Shown in pieces: positions 45,701 to 55,170 of a DNA stretch of 64,000 nucleotides. This DNA is from Cryoendolithus antarcticus (Eukaryota; Ascomycota; Dothideomycetes; Cladosporiales; Cladosporiaceae): contig NAJO01000014.1 of NCBI GenBank assembly GCA_002077065.1, positions 372,001 to 436,000 of the forward strand, read 5' to 3'. A program made the translations under genes and the position numbers. The number at the start of each line of letters is the position of its first letter. The first letter of the stretch is position 1. A model generated the notes under the pieces. The model was not told where the DNA came from. It was given only the letters and a program-made list of their open reading frames with translations, and searched no databases.

Positions 45701-45949
45701 AAAAGTGCGAATCTGTTGGTCACTTGCGCGCAGATAATGACTGAGAAGCTGGAGGAGAATCTGAAGGGCGCTGGGTTCACGAGTGTGCAAGTCAAGGCAT
45801 TGGCGGACTTCGAAGATGACTATGGCTTGGAGGTGCCTGGCGGGGATGACGCGGAGGGTGATGACGAGGAGGATGATGAGGACGACAGCGAGGGTGACGA
45901 CGATAGTGAGGATGGGGAGACGCCTGGGAGTAGTGAGGGCTCAGGTTAG
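42776..45949 (+). CDS. M16C-type metallopeptidase, yeast YOL098C/SDD3-like
   Basis: Zinc peptidase of the pitrilysin/insulysin superfamily. Single exon, 1057 residues, the length of full four-domain M16 enzymes. The inverted zinc motif HxxEH is H67-TL-E70-H71 in SGAPHTLEHLCFMGS. The downstream glutamate ligand is likely E159 in GVVYSEMQG. ATDHTAYTLETAG and MYQPKNMCLVLTGEV are also family-typical. The C-terminal 40 residues are almost entirely acidic (GDDEEDDEDDSEGDDD). No targeting signal is obvious, which suits a cytosolic enzyme like the yeast relative. The start at 42776 (MPATKVRSK) fits the family; the longer upstream frame does not. Confidence 0.85.
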   Translation: MPATKVRSKSHFKTVQTIDLKYCPVTFTQYESTRTGMRCVVVDQKGPKVNGYFALATEIHDDSGAPHTLEHLCFMGSKSYRYKGLLDKLATRAFSSTNAWTATDHTAYTLETAGWDGFAQILPVYLEHLIVPTLTDAGCYTEVHHIDGSGEDSGVVYSEMQGVQNQSGELMDLQARRLLFPEGIGFRYETGGMMEHLRVLTTQRIRDFHKEMYQPKNMCLVLTGEVDHADLLNILDDFEETIIDDVPTLNAPFKRPWVESTPIPALTKTIVERCEFPEEDESMGEVMAGFLGPDVHDQIACAALGVLLSYLCGSSISVMENTLVEREQLCSSASYSTDTRPNLVIWFVLSSVETEKLAEVEERLFKLLKDTAANPLDMPYMHDCINRWRRQIKLRCENAGDFFADPIIEDHLYGPRDGSELREFADIKELDTIQEWTDQQWRDFMRKWMSDAHHVSILGVPSKAMSKKITDDEKARVQAQQEKLGEEGLKELAEKLQQAKADNDKPIPDSLLEQFPVPDTESVHFISTITARSGAAKSGKQKLDNSIQQIIDKDEGDSSVFLHFEHIPSNFVRIKILLGTNALPVELKPLLSLYLMNFFTTPVMEDGQRIEFERLVLDLERETVGYGIDLERSNAEMLYIAFETEPDSYEKIIRRIRTLLFDAIHDPIRLQASLTKILVDIPSEKRSGSSMLGAVEAMLSFDQTSSGRACSTLAKSLYLKRTRKLLKDEPDRVIEQFTKLCESLHRPENLRIRVAGNIESLHNPVSAWKALTSSLDLSKPLEPLIDRKEKLTDYARTPGNAAYIIPLSSIDSSYARIACKGIDSFSHPHLAALIVAQAALDSVEGPLWVAVRGNGLAYGTNCGYRLSTGLVSFSISRSPDIYKAFMAAKEQVEGYASGTLNFDKFALEGAVSEIVLNMANEQPTMAAAAATSFTNQVVLGIEKDWSHQMLAKVRDVTPEQIREAMTKYMVPLFNPKSANLLVTCAQIMTEKLEENLKGAGFTSVQVKALADFEDDYGLEVPGGDDAEGDDEEDDEDDSEGDDDSEDGETPGSSEGSG

Positions 45950-46156
45950 GTAGGCAATTTTGCTGCACCGCTTCGATTCACCTTGGCGACCAGCTGCTCC
46001 CCCAGCATCGTGATCGTGACCATCTCACAGCCCTCAAACTCGCAGCCTCAACCTGTACTCGAGTGGCGATACCAAGACCACTGAGCGTGACTCATCAAAA
46101 GCAGTGTCCTGAGGCCACTACTCTCACATGTATGATTTACTTGTCCAGCTGTCAGC

Positions 46157-46370
46157 GTCACGCAGGTGCAACGCCTCCATGCAGCCTTGAAGCCTTGCAG
46201 CATGAAAGAGCCGGCCCTTCGCGTTCGCGATACCATGTCCATGTCCTTGCGCCGGAGACAAGGCAATCGTTGAAGGGAGAGCCGCCCATTGTCATGCAGG
46301 TACAAAGCCCTCGCGCAGCCTCACGAACGGCCCAACATTGGCAGGCCGGCCCCTCGCGTTCGCGCATCAT
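46157..46370. repeat. Diverged direct repeat, two copies of about 80 bp
   Basis: Copy 1 is 46157-46235 and copy 2 is 46291-46370, offset 134 bp. They share GTCAYGCAGGTRCAA at the left, GCAGCCT in the middle and GCCGGCCCYTCGCGTTCGCG at the right with matching spacing. In the shared blocks the differences are mainly transitions. It could be an old duplication or a relic of a mobile element. Confidence 0.5.
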
Positions 46371-46848
46371 AGCCACGGGGTGGCAAAACGCGCGACATAA
46401 TGTGATCGGGAATAATCGATCTCGTGCGGACGAGGCACGTTTGGCGTGCAAAATCACAGCTCACGAAGTCAGCTGTTGCGGCTGATGAGGCTAAAGGAGC
46501 GGAGTCCGCTTTTTTGTCACAGCCGAGATCCGGGAGGCATCCTGAGGGATTTACTTCTAGATGCAGCGCAGAATAGTGTGGCGAAAGTAGAACGTGATGC
46601 GCTTCTCGAGCATGGCCGGCAAATCTGCGTTTCAGATAGCGGTGGCCTCATTGGGGTTGAGCAGCTGTCCTGCCACTGGCTGCGCGGGCCCCTTCATCAT
46701 GGCCGGCGCGCGGGCGGCGTGGCTTGGAGGGTGGCCTTCCAGAAGGAAATTGTCACTGAGCCGATGGCCGCCAATTAGCGGATGGTGTTGGGTTGCAATA
46801 GTGCACGGCAATCGTTGAGAACGTGGCTATGGTTGCGAGGCCGCAAAA

Positions 46849-46871
46849 ACCAACAGATCGCGTCTGTTGGT
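46849..46871. repeat. Short hairpin, 9 bp arms and 5 bp loop
   Basis: ACCAACAGA and TCTGTTGGT are exact reverse complements around TCGCG. No T-run follows, so there is no reason to call it a terminator. Confidence 0.4.
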
Positions 46872-47366
46872 GCGCCGTCTGCAGAAGCGATGCCGCCATG
46901 CAGCGCGGCCAACAAAACGGCCAGCCAGAATAGCCTACGATAGCCTACAATTGACAATAGCTGCTTCAGTGCAACCGAACGGTTGTGACGTGCAGACGTT
47001 TGGGATCGTACCTGCATACGCCTTGAATGCCTACCTCTTCAACATCATTGGCGCAAACGCTCCGTCGGCGTCGCCAGCATGGCCTGCAGGATCCCGTATC
47101 ACGCGTTCGGAGTTGGCGGGCAGGATTTCAGAGCCTCATAGCGGGCGAGCCCGGTACCTCGAACACTGCATTGTGAGTCGCTCCACACTTATCACGCGCA
47201 ACCTCTCTTACTTTCGATCGTCTTTGACAAGCCGTGCCGTCGCTTTCCCACGGCAGTGAGTCAATGCTCATCGCCGGCGCCCACGGCCTCTGCCTTTCTG
47301 CCAAGTCCCGTGCCAGGCATCATTCCACCTCAGGCACGCAGCTGAAGGCAACGCTTCTATCTTTTC

Positions 47367-47405
47367 TCCAACCAACAACGAGCCAACCGCTTCTGGTTGG
47401 TTGGA
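47367..47405. repeat. Inverted repeat, 10 bp arms and 19 bp loop
   Basis: TCCAACCAAC at 47367-47376 and GTTGGTTGGA at 47396-47405 are exact reverse complements. No function is evident. Confidence 0.4.
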
Positions 47406-48076
47406 CTCACCTCACGCAATGCGTTTCCCACTCTCCCACCAGGCCGTGACAGAGGCTAGCCTCTACTTCTCTTTCACAGCCCACGCAGTAGCGCAAGGCT
47501 ATCCCAAGGCACCTGCGCGACCCTTATTCCTTTCTAGCACTGGTCTCAAACGCTTCTCAAGGCCGTTCGCCCCTGTCATTGGAAGCGTTACCTGTCAATG
47601 AACATGCAGTCATAGATGAAGGTAGTACGTGGTCATGTTACGACTTCAGAGGCCACACGGCCGGCGCCCTTTGTGGTGCCCCAGGCTCAGGGCGCTGAGG
47701 CACGATGGGGCCGCTATGAGTCTTGAGCCTACAGTCACCTGTTCGCTGCCTGCTAAAGTGCTCCGCCCAGAGGCAGTCGGTTGCTGGTACGTCTGTTGGT
47801 GCGTGGTCTGGCTTGCAGTGCCCTGCAATGCGGGTACTTTTCGTTGTACTGCTTTTGGTATATCTGTTGCTGTGCCGTACATGTTTCATATTCTTTACTT
47901 CCCTCACCATACCAATACAACAACAAGAACCATACACGACAATCAGAAGAAGAGACCAAGCTTACTCAAAGGCATCCTCGATACACCACTACACCACTCT
48001 AACATAACTCACCGCCGCCGCCGGCCTAATCCTGCCTGCTGACCCGACTCCAATCCCACAAGTCATACTCAGCTCA

Positions 48077-48433
48077 ATGGCAAGCACATACCGCAACACA
48101 CCCAGCCGGGTGGACCCTCAACCCAGGGACCCCGGCAATGGCTCCGGGCGTCCAGTTCGTCCACGACCCCCGAAGCCACCGCAACCAAGGGATGGCGATT
48201 ACCGATACCCAAGCATGAACACCTTCGACTTCGCTCCCTACTCCATCGTCATGGCTGCTGGCCAGCCTTCGACACGTATGGGTAGGGAGCCTCCTAGGCC
48301 GAAGCCGAGACCTCCGCCATGGCCACGGGACCCAGGGAATGGAAGGTTCTCCCGGGAGGCCATTGGGATGGACTTCGATGAGAGAAGGACGAGGAGGATG
48401 GCTGAGCCTCAACCAAAGGATCCAGGTGCGTAG
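48077..48433 (+). CDS. Small proline-rich protein with PRDPGNG repeats
   Basis: 118 residues, family unknown to me. The sequence repeats a short module: PQPRDPGNG near residue 14, PPWPRDPGNGR near 80 and PQPKDPG at the end, within a Pro/Arg-rich chain. No signal peptide or membrane segment. The leader upstream (CA-rich, ending CTCAGCTCA before ATGGC) looks like a fungal 5' UTR, which is why I keep it. A donor GTGCGT at 48427 and an acceptor after a pyrimidine run near 48473 would replace the last residues with VWRLLLTMSLAGN, so the 3' end is uncertain. Confidence 0.4.
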   Translation: MASTYRNTPSRVDPQPRDPGNGSGRPVRPRPPKPPQPRDGDYRYPSMNTFDFAPYSIVMAAGQPSTRMGREPPRPKPRPPPWPRDPGNGRFSREAIGMDFDERRTRRMAEPQPKDPGA

Positions 48434-48937
48434 CTTATGGCTTTTGTAGCTGCTGCTCAGCTGTTCTTTCCAGTGTGGCGCCTGTTGCTGACGATGAGTC
48501 TTGCAGGCAACTGAGACAGAATGACATCCGTGTGATCGACTTGATGAGTCAAGGAATGACACTTCAGTTTAGGAGGGTGCGGGCATCCATTTGATTTGAG
48601 GTCGGGCTGACGGCCTCGACCTTGGCGTTGGTATAGAGGTTGGGAACGCGAGGCAAGCGATTGCCGGATGTCGAAGCGGGAAGGCGACTGCGATGATTTA
48701 TGCGGAACGAGGCCAGACTGCGAATGATTCACTGATCGTTATGTTTGCGAGCGGCGCGGTATAGCGGGTGGCGTTCTAGCAGCCTAGATCAAGTGCTGAT
48801 CAGGCAGATGGCTCATCGGCCATTTTGGGCAGGAAGGCTTTGCGGTTTTGTGCAGTACGATAGATCAATAGATACTCAGGCTGGTCCTGAGAAATAGAAT
48901 GGGGTTTTCGAGGAGCAGAGGGTTAAGTGGATGGCGC
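48434..48937. other. Intergenic, nothing recognised
   Basis: About 500 bp between the small proline-rich gene and the uS13m gene, which converge on it. A possible short last exon of the former lies at its left edge. Confidence 0.45.
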
Positions 48938-49351
48938 TCAACCTCTCCGCTCTATCCTGTTGAACTTGCGCGCATTCATGATCTGTGAACCGATTAGCGA
49001 TACATCACATATGAGCACCAGCCGACAATGGCATACCTGTGTCCTCGTTCTCTGGCCTCTCACAGGCAGACCCATCGCGTGTCGTCTCCCGCGGTACGTT
49101 CCCATATCCCTCAATCGTTTGATGTTGTCCACCAGCTGTCGTCGCAGATCGTTCTCCAGCGTCATGCCCGAAAGCTCCGCGGCAAGGCTGTTAATCTGTT
49201 TCTCTCCTAGAACGCCCACTTTGGCAGTCTTGTGGATGTGGAACTTCGCCATCAGGGACGTGGTCATTTGCGGACCAAGGCCATAGAAGGTGCGCAGACT
49301 GCGGGAGACGAGCTGCGATTCGGGGAAGTTGACGCCGAATATGAGGACCAT
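48938..49351 (-). CDS. SWS2: Mitochondrial ribosomal protein uS13m
   Basis: Small-subunit mitoribosomal protein of the bacterial S13 family (yeast Sws2), at the head of the small subunit. Exons 49351-49037 and 48982-48938 give 119 residues. The S13 fold is clear: FYGLGPQMTTSLMAKFHIHK, RLRDMGTYRGRRHAMGLPVRGQRTRTQ in the tail region, then MNARKFNRIERRG. The 54 bp intron (donor GTATGC, branch CGCTAATC, acceptor CACAG) is a multiple of three with no stop, so the frame reads through it; removing it restores the TRTQ-IMNARK junction expected for S13. It is divergent, 255 bp away, to the cyclophilin gene. Confidence 0.88.
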   Translation of the reverse strand: MVLIFGVNFPESQLVSRSLRTFYGLGPQMTTSLMAKFHIHKTAKVGVLGEKQINSLAAELSGMTLENDLRRQLVDNIKRLRDMGTYRGRRHAMGLPVRGQRTRTQVCHCRLVLICDVSLIGSQIMNARKFNRIERRG

Positions 49352-49606
49352 GATTGCGGTTTATTTCTGGTCTGTTAAGTGCACGGTGTTGAGGTGATGT
49401 GGTGTGCAGTTATTTCGTTCCAATGGTATCTTCTTTGAGCACGGAGTTCGGGAAAGAGCCATGCAAGCACGTGATACAGAAAGCCGAAGCCATCACGAAG
49501 TGGGGGGACCTTTGGACCCTTGCATCTTTCGACTTGACCGCCAGCTGTTCCATATTCGACCTCGAGATTGTCACGATCTTTCTCCTCACGTCCACACATA
49601 GCAATC

Positions 49607-50341
49607 ATGGCAGGCTTCCAGCGAATCTTGATCTCGTTCCTCGTGGTGTTGACAGCCACTTTCCTCTACTTCGCGCAATCCACCGAGGCCGCCAATGGAC
49701 CTAAGATCTCCCATAAAGTCTACTTCGACATTACCCATGGCGAAGAGGACCTCGGGCGGATTGTGATCGGTCTCTATGGCAAGACCGTGCCAAAGGTAGG
49801 ATCATCAATCGCAATCAACGCGGAACACTTACTGACCTGAGCATATGCAAGACCGCTGAGAACTTCCGCAAGTTGGCAACTGGCGAGGAGGGTTACGGCT
49901 ACGAAGGATCGACCTTCCACCGTGTGATCAAGCAGTTCATGATCCAGGGTGGCGATTTCACGAAGGGCGACGGCACGGGTGGCAAGTCCATCTATGGCGC
50001 CAAGTTTCCTGACGAGAACTTCAAGCTCAAGCACAGCAAGAAGGGTCTCATGAGTATGCCGATCTATACTCTAGCTTCTCGCTCATGTCACTTACACAAT
50101 CACAGGCATGGCCAACTCCGGCAAGGACACCAATGGCTCCCAATTCTTCATTACAACCGCCATCACCTCCTGGCTCGACGGCAAGCACGTTGTCTTCGGC
50201 GAAGTCCTTGAGGGCTACGACATCGTGGAGAAGATCGAGAACGTTCCCAAGGGCGCGGGAGACAAGCCGAGCAAGACGATCAAGATTAAGAAGAGCGGAG
50301 AGCTCGAGGTACCGGAAGAAGGTATTAGAGCGGAACTCTAG
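49607..50341 (+). CDS. ER peptidyl-prolyl isomerase, cyclophilin B
   Basis: Catalyses proline isomerisation during folding in the secretory pathway. Exons 49607-49795, 49852-50053 and 50106-50341 give 208 residues. A signal peptide covers about 1-28 ([17 protein letters not shown]). Cyclophilin marks: [28 protein letters not shown] and the tryptophan in [13 protein letters not shown]. It ends EEGIRAEL, matching the position of HVEL-type ER retention ends in other fungal cyclophilin B proteins, though RAEL is a weak variant. Downstream sequence allows a second, membrane-anchored ending, listed separately. Confidence 0.9.
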
Positions 50342-50413
50342 AGAGCCAGTACGTACAACGCAAGGTATGTACTGGGTCTAGGATGGTATGCTGACTGGTG
50401 GGTGTGGTTGTAG

Positions 50414-50709
50414 GCATTGAAGGTACTGCTGAGCCGGCCGTCGCATTGGGACCGAACGAGATCGTGGCGGACAAGGCTGGAGCTGGCGCACATGAGCCTG
50501 TCGATAAGATCAGCGAGAAGGTGCATGAATCGTACGAAGCCATCAAGAGCTCCCCTGTTGCATCTGGACAGGGGCTCAGCATCATTGCAAAGATTGGCTT
50601 TGGAGCAGTGCTCATTGCTGGGTGTGCTGCATGGATCAAGGCTCGGACACCAAAGCGTGGCGGAGTCGCAGGTCGACATGGAGCATATGAAAAAGTCGGT
50701 GGTGTTTAG
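50414..50709 (+). CDS. Alternative last exon of cyclophilin B with membrane anchor
   Basis: An open frame of about 98 codons downstream of the cyclophilin stop. Using donor GTATTA at 50322, branch GCTGACTGG and TAG acceptor at 50413, exon 3 is cut at 50321 and joined in phase to GIEGTAEPAVALG. This removes the RAEL end and adds an acidic linker, the helix KISEKVHESYEAIKSS, a membrane segment (SIIAKIGFGAVLIAGCAAWI) and a short basic tail, 300 residues in all. Two stronger donors (GTACGT and GTATGT, after the stop) would leave the same exon untranslated. Which donors are used cannot be told from the sequence. Confidence 0.5.
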
Positions 50710-50879
50710 ACATAAATGGATACTCATGACGAGTCTTTTGAGAACCGATGTATCCATTGGCCATTGATTTGACTACCGTAGTAGGAGAGACATGCATCGA
50801 GCCAGCGACGTCTCAGTGTCCGCTCTCGTGTCCGCATCATTATTTGGTCATGTCCACCTCAATCGCCCGTATGCACGAT

Positions 50880-51450
50880 CTAGTCCACGTTCCTGTCCAA
50901 GCTCGTCGGCTTGTCCTTGATCGGCATGTCGCTGCCAGACACGCTCTTGTACTGGCCCCTACAAATCTCGTCAGTATCCTCGTTCGTCTGGCCCCAAGTG
51001 GGCAAAGTATGCGCACCTGATGAAGTCCGAGATCTGCTCATCCTTTGCCTGCTCAACGGCAGACTCATTAGACTGATCTCCACCGCCCATGAACTTGCCT
51101 TGGACCATGTCGATGCCTGGTGATACGTGTCAGTGATGCCTCAACTGCGCATGCCCTGAAGCCTTTATGTCAGGGTGATCGTACCCTTGTCTAGGTAGTC
51201 CTCGTTCTTCTCGCTCTCGACACCTCCACCAGCGGCGCCGTTGAGCTTGTTGGCTGATAGATGTGGTCAGTGAGCTGAAAGACAAGAGAGTGAAGGGTGA
51301 GGTCATACTGAGGCCACCGAGGAACCCTCCACCGCCACCGCTGGACTGGCCCTGCGACTGCTCGCCGGAGCCTTGCTGAGGCATGTTGTTCTCGCCTTGC
51401 TGCTGGTTGTTGCCGCCCTGGCTACCCATTGCCTTGTTGATGAAGTCCAT
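50880..51450 (-). CDS. Small hydrophilic Gly/Gln-rich protein
   Basis: Four exons, 51450-51309, 51253-51185, 51116-51017 and 50958-50880, give 129 residues with phase kept throughout (introns 55, 68 and 58 bp). The N-terminus is MDFINKAMGSQGG followed by Gln/Gly-rich sequence to FLGGL. The conserved-looking half reads NKLNGAAGGGVESEKNEDYL, DKGIDMVQGKFMGGGDQSN, ESAVEQAKDEQISDFIRGQY. Small hydrophilic proteins of this kind are common in ascomycetes and often stress-related, but I do not know a defined function. No signal peptide or membrane segment. Confidence 0.7.
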
Positions 51451-51973
51451 GATTGCTGTTGTCTTGGAGTTGGTAGTTTGAGTGGAAGTCTTGGAAAGTG
51501 AGTAGGTGTCGATGGAGTGAGATTAAGGAAGAGAACGGATGAATAGAAGCTTGCTCGTGTGCCTACCCTATATTGTGAAACCCACTAAACGATCCTGTGC
51601 CTGCATGTGCTACGCCGCTTCCAAGTTGCAGCACCTGTGTCATGGCGGGACAGCGTAGTGGGATGTTACTTGGCAGACGTCGTTTAGGTGGAGCTACATC
51701 ATGTCGCAGGCGCGTAAGAAGTCGACATGGGGTTCGGATGAATGCAATATGTTGTGCATGAGCATTGGAGCTGAGATAGACGGAGCTGTATGCGTGGGCC
51801 TATTAAGTTTCGTGGTTAGGAGATAGGAGCTCGTGAGGTGAGAATAGGGAGGAGGAGATAGCACGCGAGTCGGTCGACGTCCAATGGCCGAAAATGAAGC
51901 CGAGCTCAGGCTTTATGCCATTAACTTCAATGCCATGGCTTCCGTCAACAAGATGTAGCAGTGTCCTTCGACA
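51451..51973. other. Divergent promoter region
   Basis: About 520 bp between the small hydrophilic protein and the CobW GTPase. Nothing specific recognised. Confidence 0.5.
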
Positions 51974-53212
51974 ATGACTGCTCCCTTCCCACCAAAGCCA
52001 GGTCGCCTACCAATAACAATAATAACCGGCTTCGTCGGCTCAGGCAAGACAACAGTTCTCGTCAAGCTTCTGCCCCAACTTCGTACGGAAAACCCTGGCT
52101 ACACGCTCGCGCTGTAGGTATATCTCGTTTCCGCCATTTCATCTCCTTAGCCACTCTCTCATACCTTTGATTCAGCATCAAATCCGAGATCGGCACCGTC
52201 GAAGTCGACTCCCTGCTCGCTGCCTCCGACTCCCTCGCCGGTAGCGCAGAGCTTGGCGACGAATTCGGGTCTTGCCTCTGCTGCACGAACATAGGCCAAA
52301 TTGAAGGCGCTTTGATCAAGCTGGACGAGGAGTGCCGTCCGGACCGGATCATTATCGAGACGAGCGGGAGTGCTGAACCACTCAAGCTTGCCTTGGAAGT
52401 AAATCGGATTGGCAAGGCGACGGGACGGTTCGAGTTGGATGGCGTAGTCAGTGTTGTTGATGCTGAGAACTGGTATGTATCGATTGCGTTGTTCTCATGG
52501 GACAGAGGGAGTACTGACGTGCGCTAGGGGCGGTTACAAAGACCTCAGCCACACCGCGAAACTACAAGCCCAGCAGACCGATTTAATCGTGATCAATAAA
52601 TGGGAGAGTCTGTCAGAGCGGGACTTTGATCTCTTCCTCGATAAACTTGGAGATCTGGACGTTGATACGCCACAAGTCAAGTCCGATAAAGGATGGATCA
52701 GCAAGGAGCTGCTCTTTGGCTTCGATGCTACCATGGCGAAAGCCTGGCTGACGAAGCCGCAACATCATGAGCACGATCATGATCACGCAAGTGGGCATGA
52801 GCATAGCCATACGTCTGAGATCGAGTGTCTGTCCGTCATACTGTCCTCAGGTGCGAAGGACGCGAGTATCGATTTGACAAAACTCGAGCTTCTGCTGAAA
52901 TCCGCGCCAAAAGACGAGGTCTACCGCATCAAAGCGATCGTTCGCTCGAGTCAAAGTCCAAAGTCTGTTGATGGTACGCCAGTCAATGGCGCGGCGCAAA
53001 GTCCGACATACTACATTCTGAACTGGTCCTTTGGGCGGTGGACGTGGACGCACACTGTCATCGCAGACATCGGAGATGAGGTGCTTCGAATGTCCATCTT
53101 CACGGCGCCGTACGAAAGTAATAAGTGGGCAAAGAAGGCCGAGTCCGGCGGCTTCTTCGTACTGGACTCACGCGATGCGAAGGCAGACTTGGTGGTGAAG
53201 AGAGTGCAATGA
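51974..53212 (+). CDS. CobW/COG0523-type GTPase (metallochaperone family)
   Basis: G3E-family GTPase; relatives such as ZNG1 deliver zinc to methionine aminopeptidase. Exons 51974-52113, 52176-52472 and 52528-53212 give 373 residues. P-loop GFVGSGKT at 19-26; the metal-binding CxCC is C80-L-C82-C83 in GSCLCCTNIG; IIETSGSAEP and VVSVVDAENW follow; the guanine-specificity segment is LIVINKWES. A histidine-rich stretch (HHEHDHDHASGHEHSH) near 255-270 is likely a second metal site. The C-terminal CobW_C domain is present (ILNWSFGRWTWTH). The metal is inferred from the family. The 3' end lies 86 bp from the convergent mS29 gene. Confidence 0.86.
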
Positions 53213-53298
53213 AGGGATGAGGATGTGTGATCGCTGGTAATGTGTCAAAAGTCGCTCGACATGCGCCTTTATACATCTACATACATTGTACACTATTG

Positions 53299-54766
53299 CT
53301 ACACTCTCATCCCCACACTGCCCCTCTCCAACTCCCCAAACACACCCCCACCACTCAACGTCCACTTCTCCCCTACCAGCCTCTCCGTAACCTCCCCTCT
53401 CAACATCCCGCTCAGCGCATAGAACTCCATCACGCCCTTCGCCTCGTCCTTACTCAAACCCTTGATATCTTTCACCTCAACGCCAGCCAACGAATCCGCT
53501 ACTCGCTGATCGAAAGGCGCGTAAGGATCCCAAGTAGGAGTTTGGGACGTGGTGTAGCCGTGATGCGGATCCCATTGCTGTGGTTTGGTTTGTGTGGCGA
53601 GGATATGCGACAGAGTGGGTGATTTAGGGCGGTTGGAGGCAGTGGTGGCGGCTAGGATCATGCCGCCGTGAGGAAGCGGCGAAGAGCCGGAGAGGAAGGA
53701 GAGGTAGTGTGATACTATCGCCAGATCATGCGAATGTAACGGCTTCGCATCTCCGTCTAAGTACCCTGATGGTCGCATAATATGATCTATGGCGTCCATG
53801 GTAAAGAGCAGTGGTGGCCGGGTGGCCGAAGGGGTTGTGAGTTCGGCCATCAGGGCGCAGTAGACTGGCCAGGCGATTTCCGGGTCTCGAGCACCCAATT
53901 CGGCGAAGCGGGAGAGGGAGATGTTGCTCTGGACTGGGATCGGGAGGTCGTGGGACTGGGAGAGTTCGAGCTTGGAGAGGACTTCCTGGTTCGCCACGGC
54001 GATTCTGGAGAGGAGGGCGGCGGTGTAGTGGGGTTGGATGTAGGTCCTGCCGTCACCGGAGGGTGCGTAGCTGGAGTGACCGATGGCTATGTCTTGGGCT
54101 GGAGTGATAGTCAGTACTTGCGATCAACAAGAAGGAGGGATCTGACTTACCATCCGGCAAATGCACCACCACCCATCCCTTTTGCTGCGCTAGAACCATA
54201 GCCTGCAACTGCAAAACACTCTTCCCGCTCCCCTGCTCCCCACACAACACCCACCTCTTCGTCCCCTCAGCACTCCCTTCAGCCTCCTCCATCGCCCTCG
54301 CCAACTCCACAGTCTCCCTTCGCACAAGCGTAGCCGGTTTTCGGAAATACCTCCATCCCTGCGTATGCTTGAAGGCCTCCAACGCTTTCAGTGCCTCCAC
54401 ATTCTGCTCCTGTAGTCCTAATACTCGACCTTCTACCTCCGCCAGCCTCGCGCTGGTGGTATAGTCTTTCGTGAGATCCTGCAGACCCTGGACTTCGAGC
54501 GCATTGGGATTACTGAGACTGATCTTCTTGCGTGAAGCTTTGCGTTCGCCAGGTGCAGGTGGCCGACCACCGGCCTCTCGCTTATTTTTAGAGAGGCGGA
54601 GGGTTGTGCCTTGACGCGCGCCGGGTTTCGTGACGACTTTCTTGTTTGCGGCGGCGGAGTTGGAGGGGGAGGTGGAGAACGCTGCGGCCTCGGCGAAAGG
54701 GGCGGGGAACAGGCGCGGGGAGGGGAGTTGCTGTGATAGGCAGCGGGAGCAGATTGAGCGAGACAT
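53299..54766 (-). CDS. RSM23: Mitochondrial ribosomal protein mS29 (DAP3/Rsm23 family)
   Basis: GTP-binding protein of the mitochondrial small subunit. Exons 54766-54151 and 54098-53299 give 471 residues; intron 52 bp. The N-terminus (MSRSICSRCLSQQLPSPRLF) is basic and suits mitochondrial import. The P-loop is GEQGSGKS at 176-183 after KRWVLC. The family sequence continues with VLAQQKGWVVVHLPDA, YIQPHYTAALLSRI and LLFTMDAIDHIM. The start at 54766 is chosen for the targeting sequence; the open frame extends 64 codons further up without likeness. Confidence 0.85.
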
Positions 54767-55170
54767 GATTAGTGCATGCGACGTGTCAAAGTTATCGCGA
54801 AAGACAGTCTTCAATGCCATACCTTGAGTCTCGGAGGTCGGACGTGGATACGGGTAACCTAATTGAGTAGTCCGTGCTTCCTGGCAATCTGGTTCAGGTG
54901 TCCGAAGACCAGAAATCAGACGAGACGAAACGAGGGCAATGTAGTGAAGCCCGAACAATACAGCTATAGACTCTATTGACTTTTGAACTACCTTCAGGCG
55001 ACGCCACGACTTATCCTCAAAGACCCCAAATCAAAATACCTGCTAACATCGAGTAACGCCGCACACTTGATGCATTTCCCAATCGGAGCCATCGCAGATG
55101 CCCAGTCACCACATCTTCTCAGTGGCCGCTCTGCCAGTAGATGTCAAGTGGACGAGGTGAGCAAGACCTC
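54767..55170. other. Intergenic, nothing recognised
   Basis: About 400 bp between the mS29 start and the homocitrate synthase stop. Confidence 0.5.

Larger units (their letters stand above)
45950..48076. other. Gene-poor stretch of 2.1 kb
   Basis: No supported coding gene. It holds a diverged direct repeat and two hairpins, listed separately, and from about 47870 a CA-rich sequence that looks like a 5' leader for the small gene at 48077. A TGACTCA motif occurs at 46088-46094, far from any start. Confidence 0.5.
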
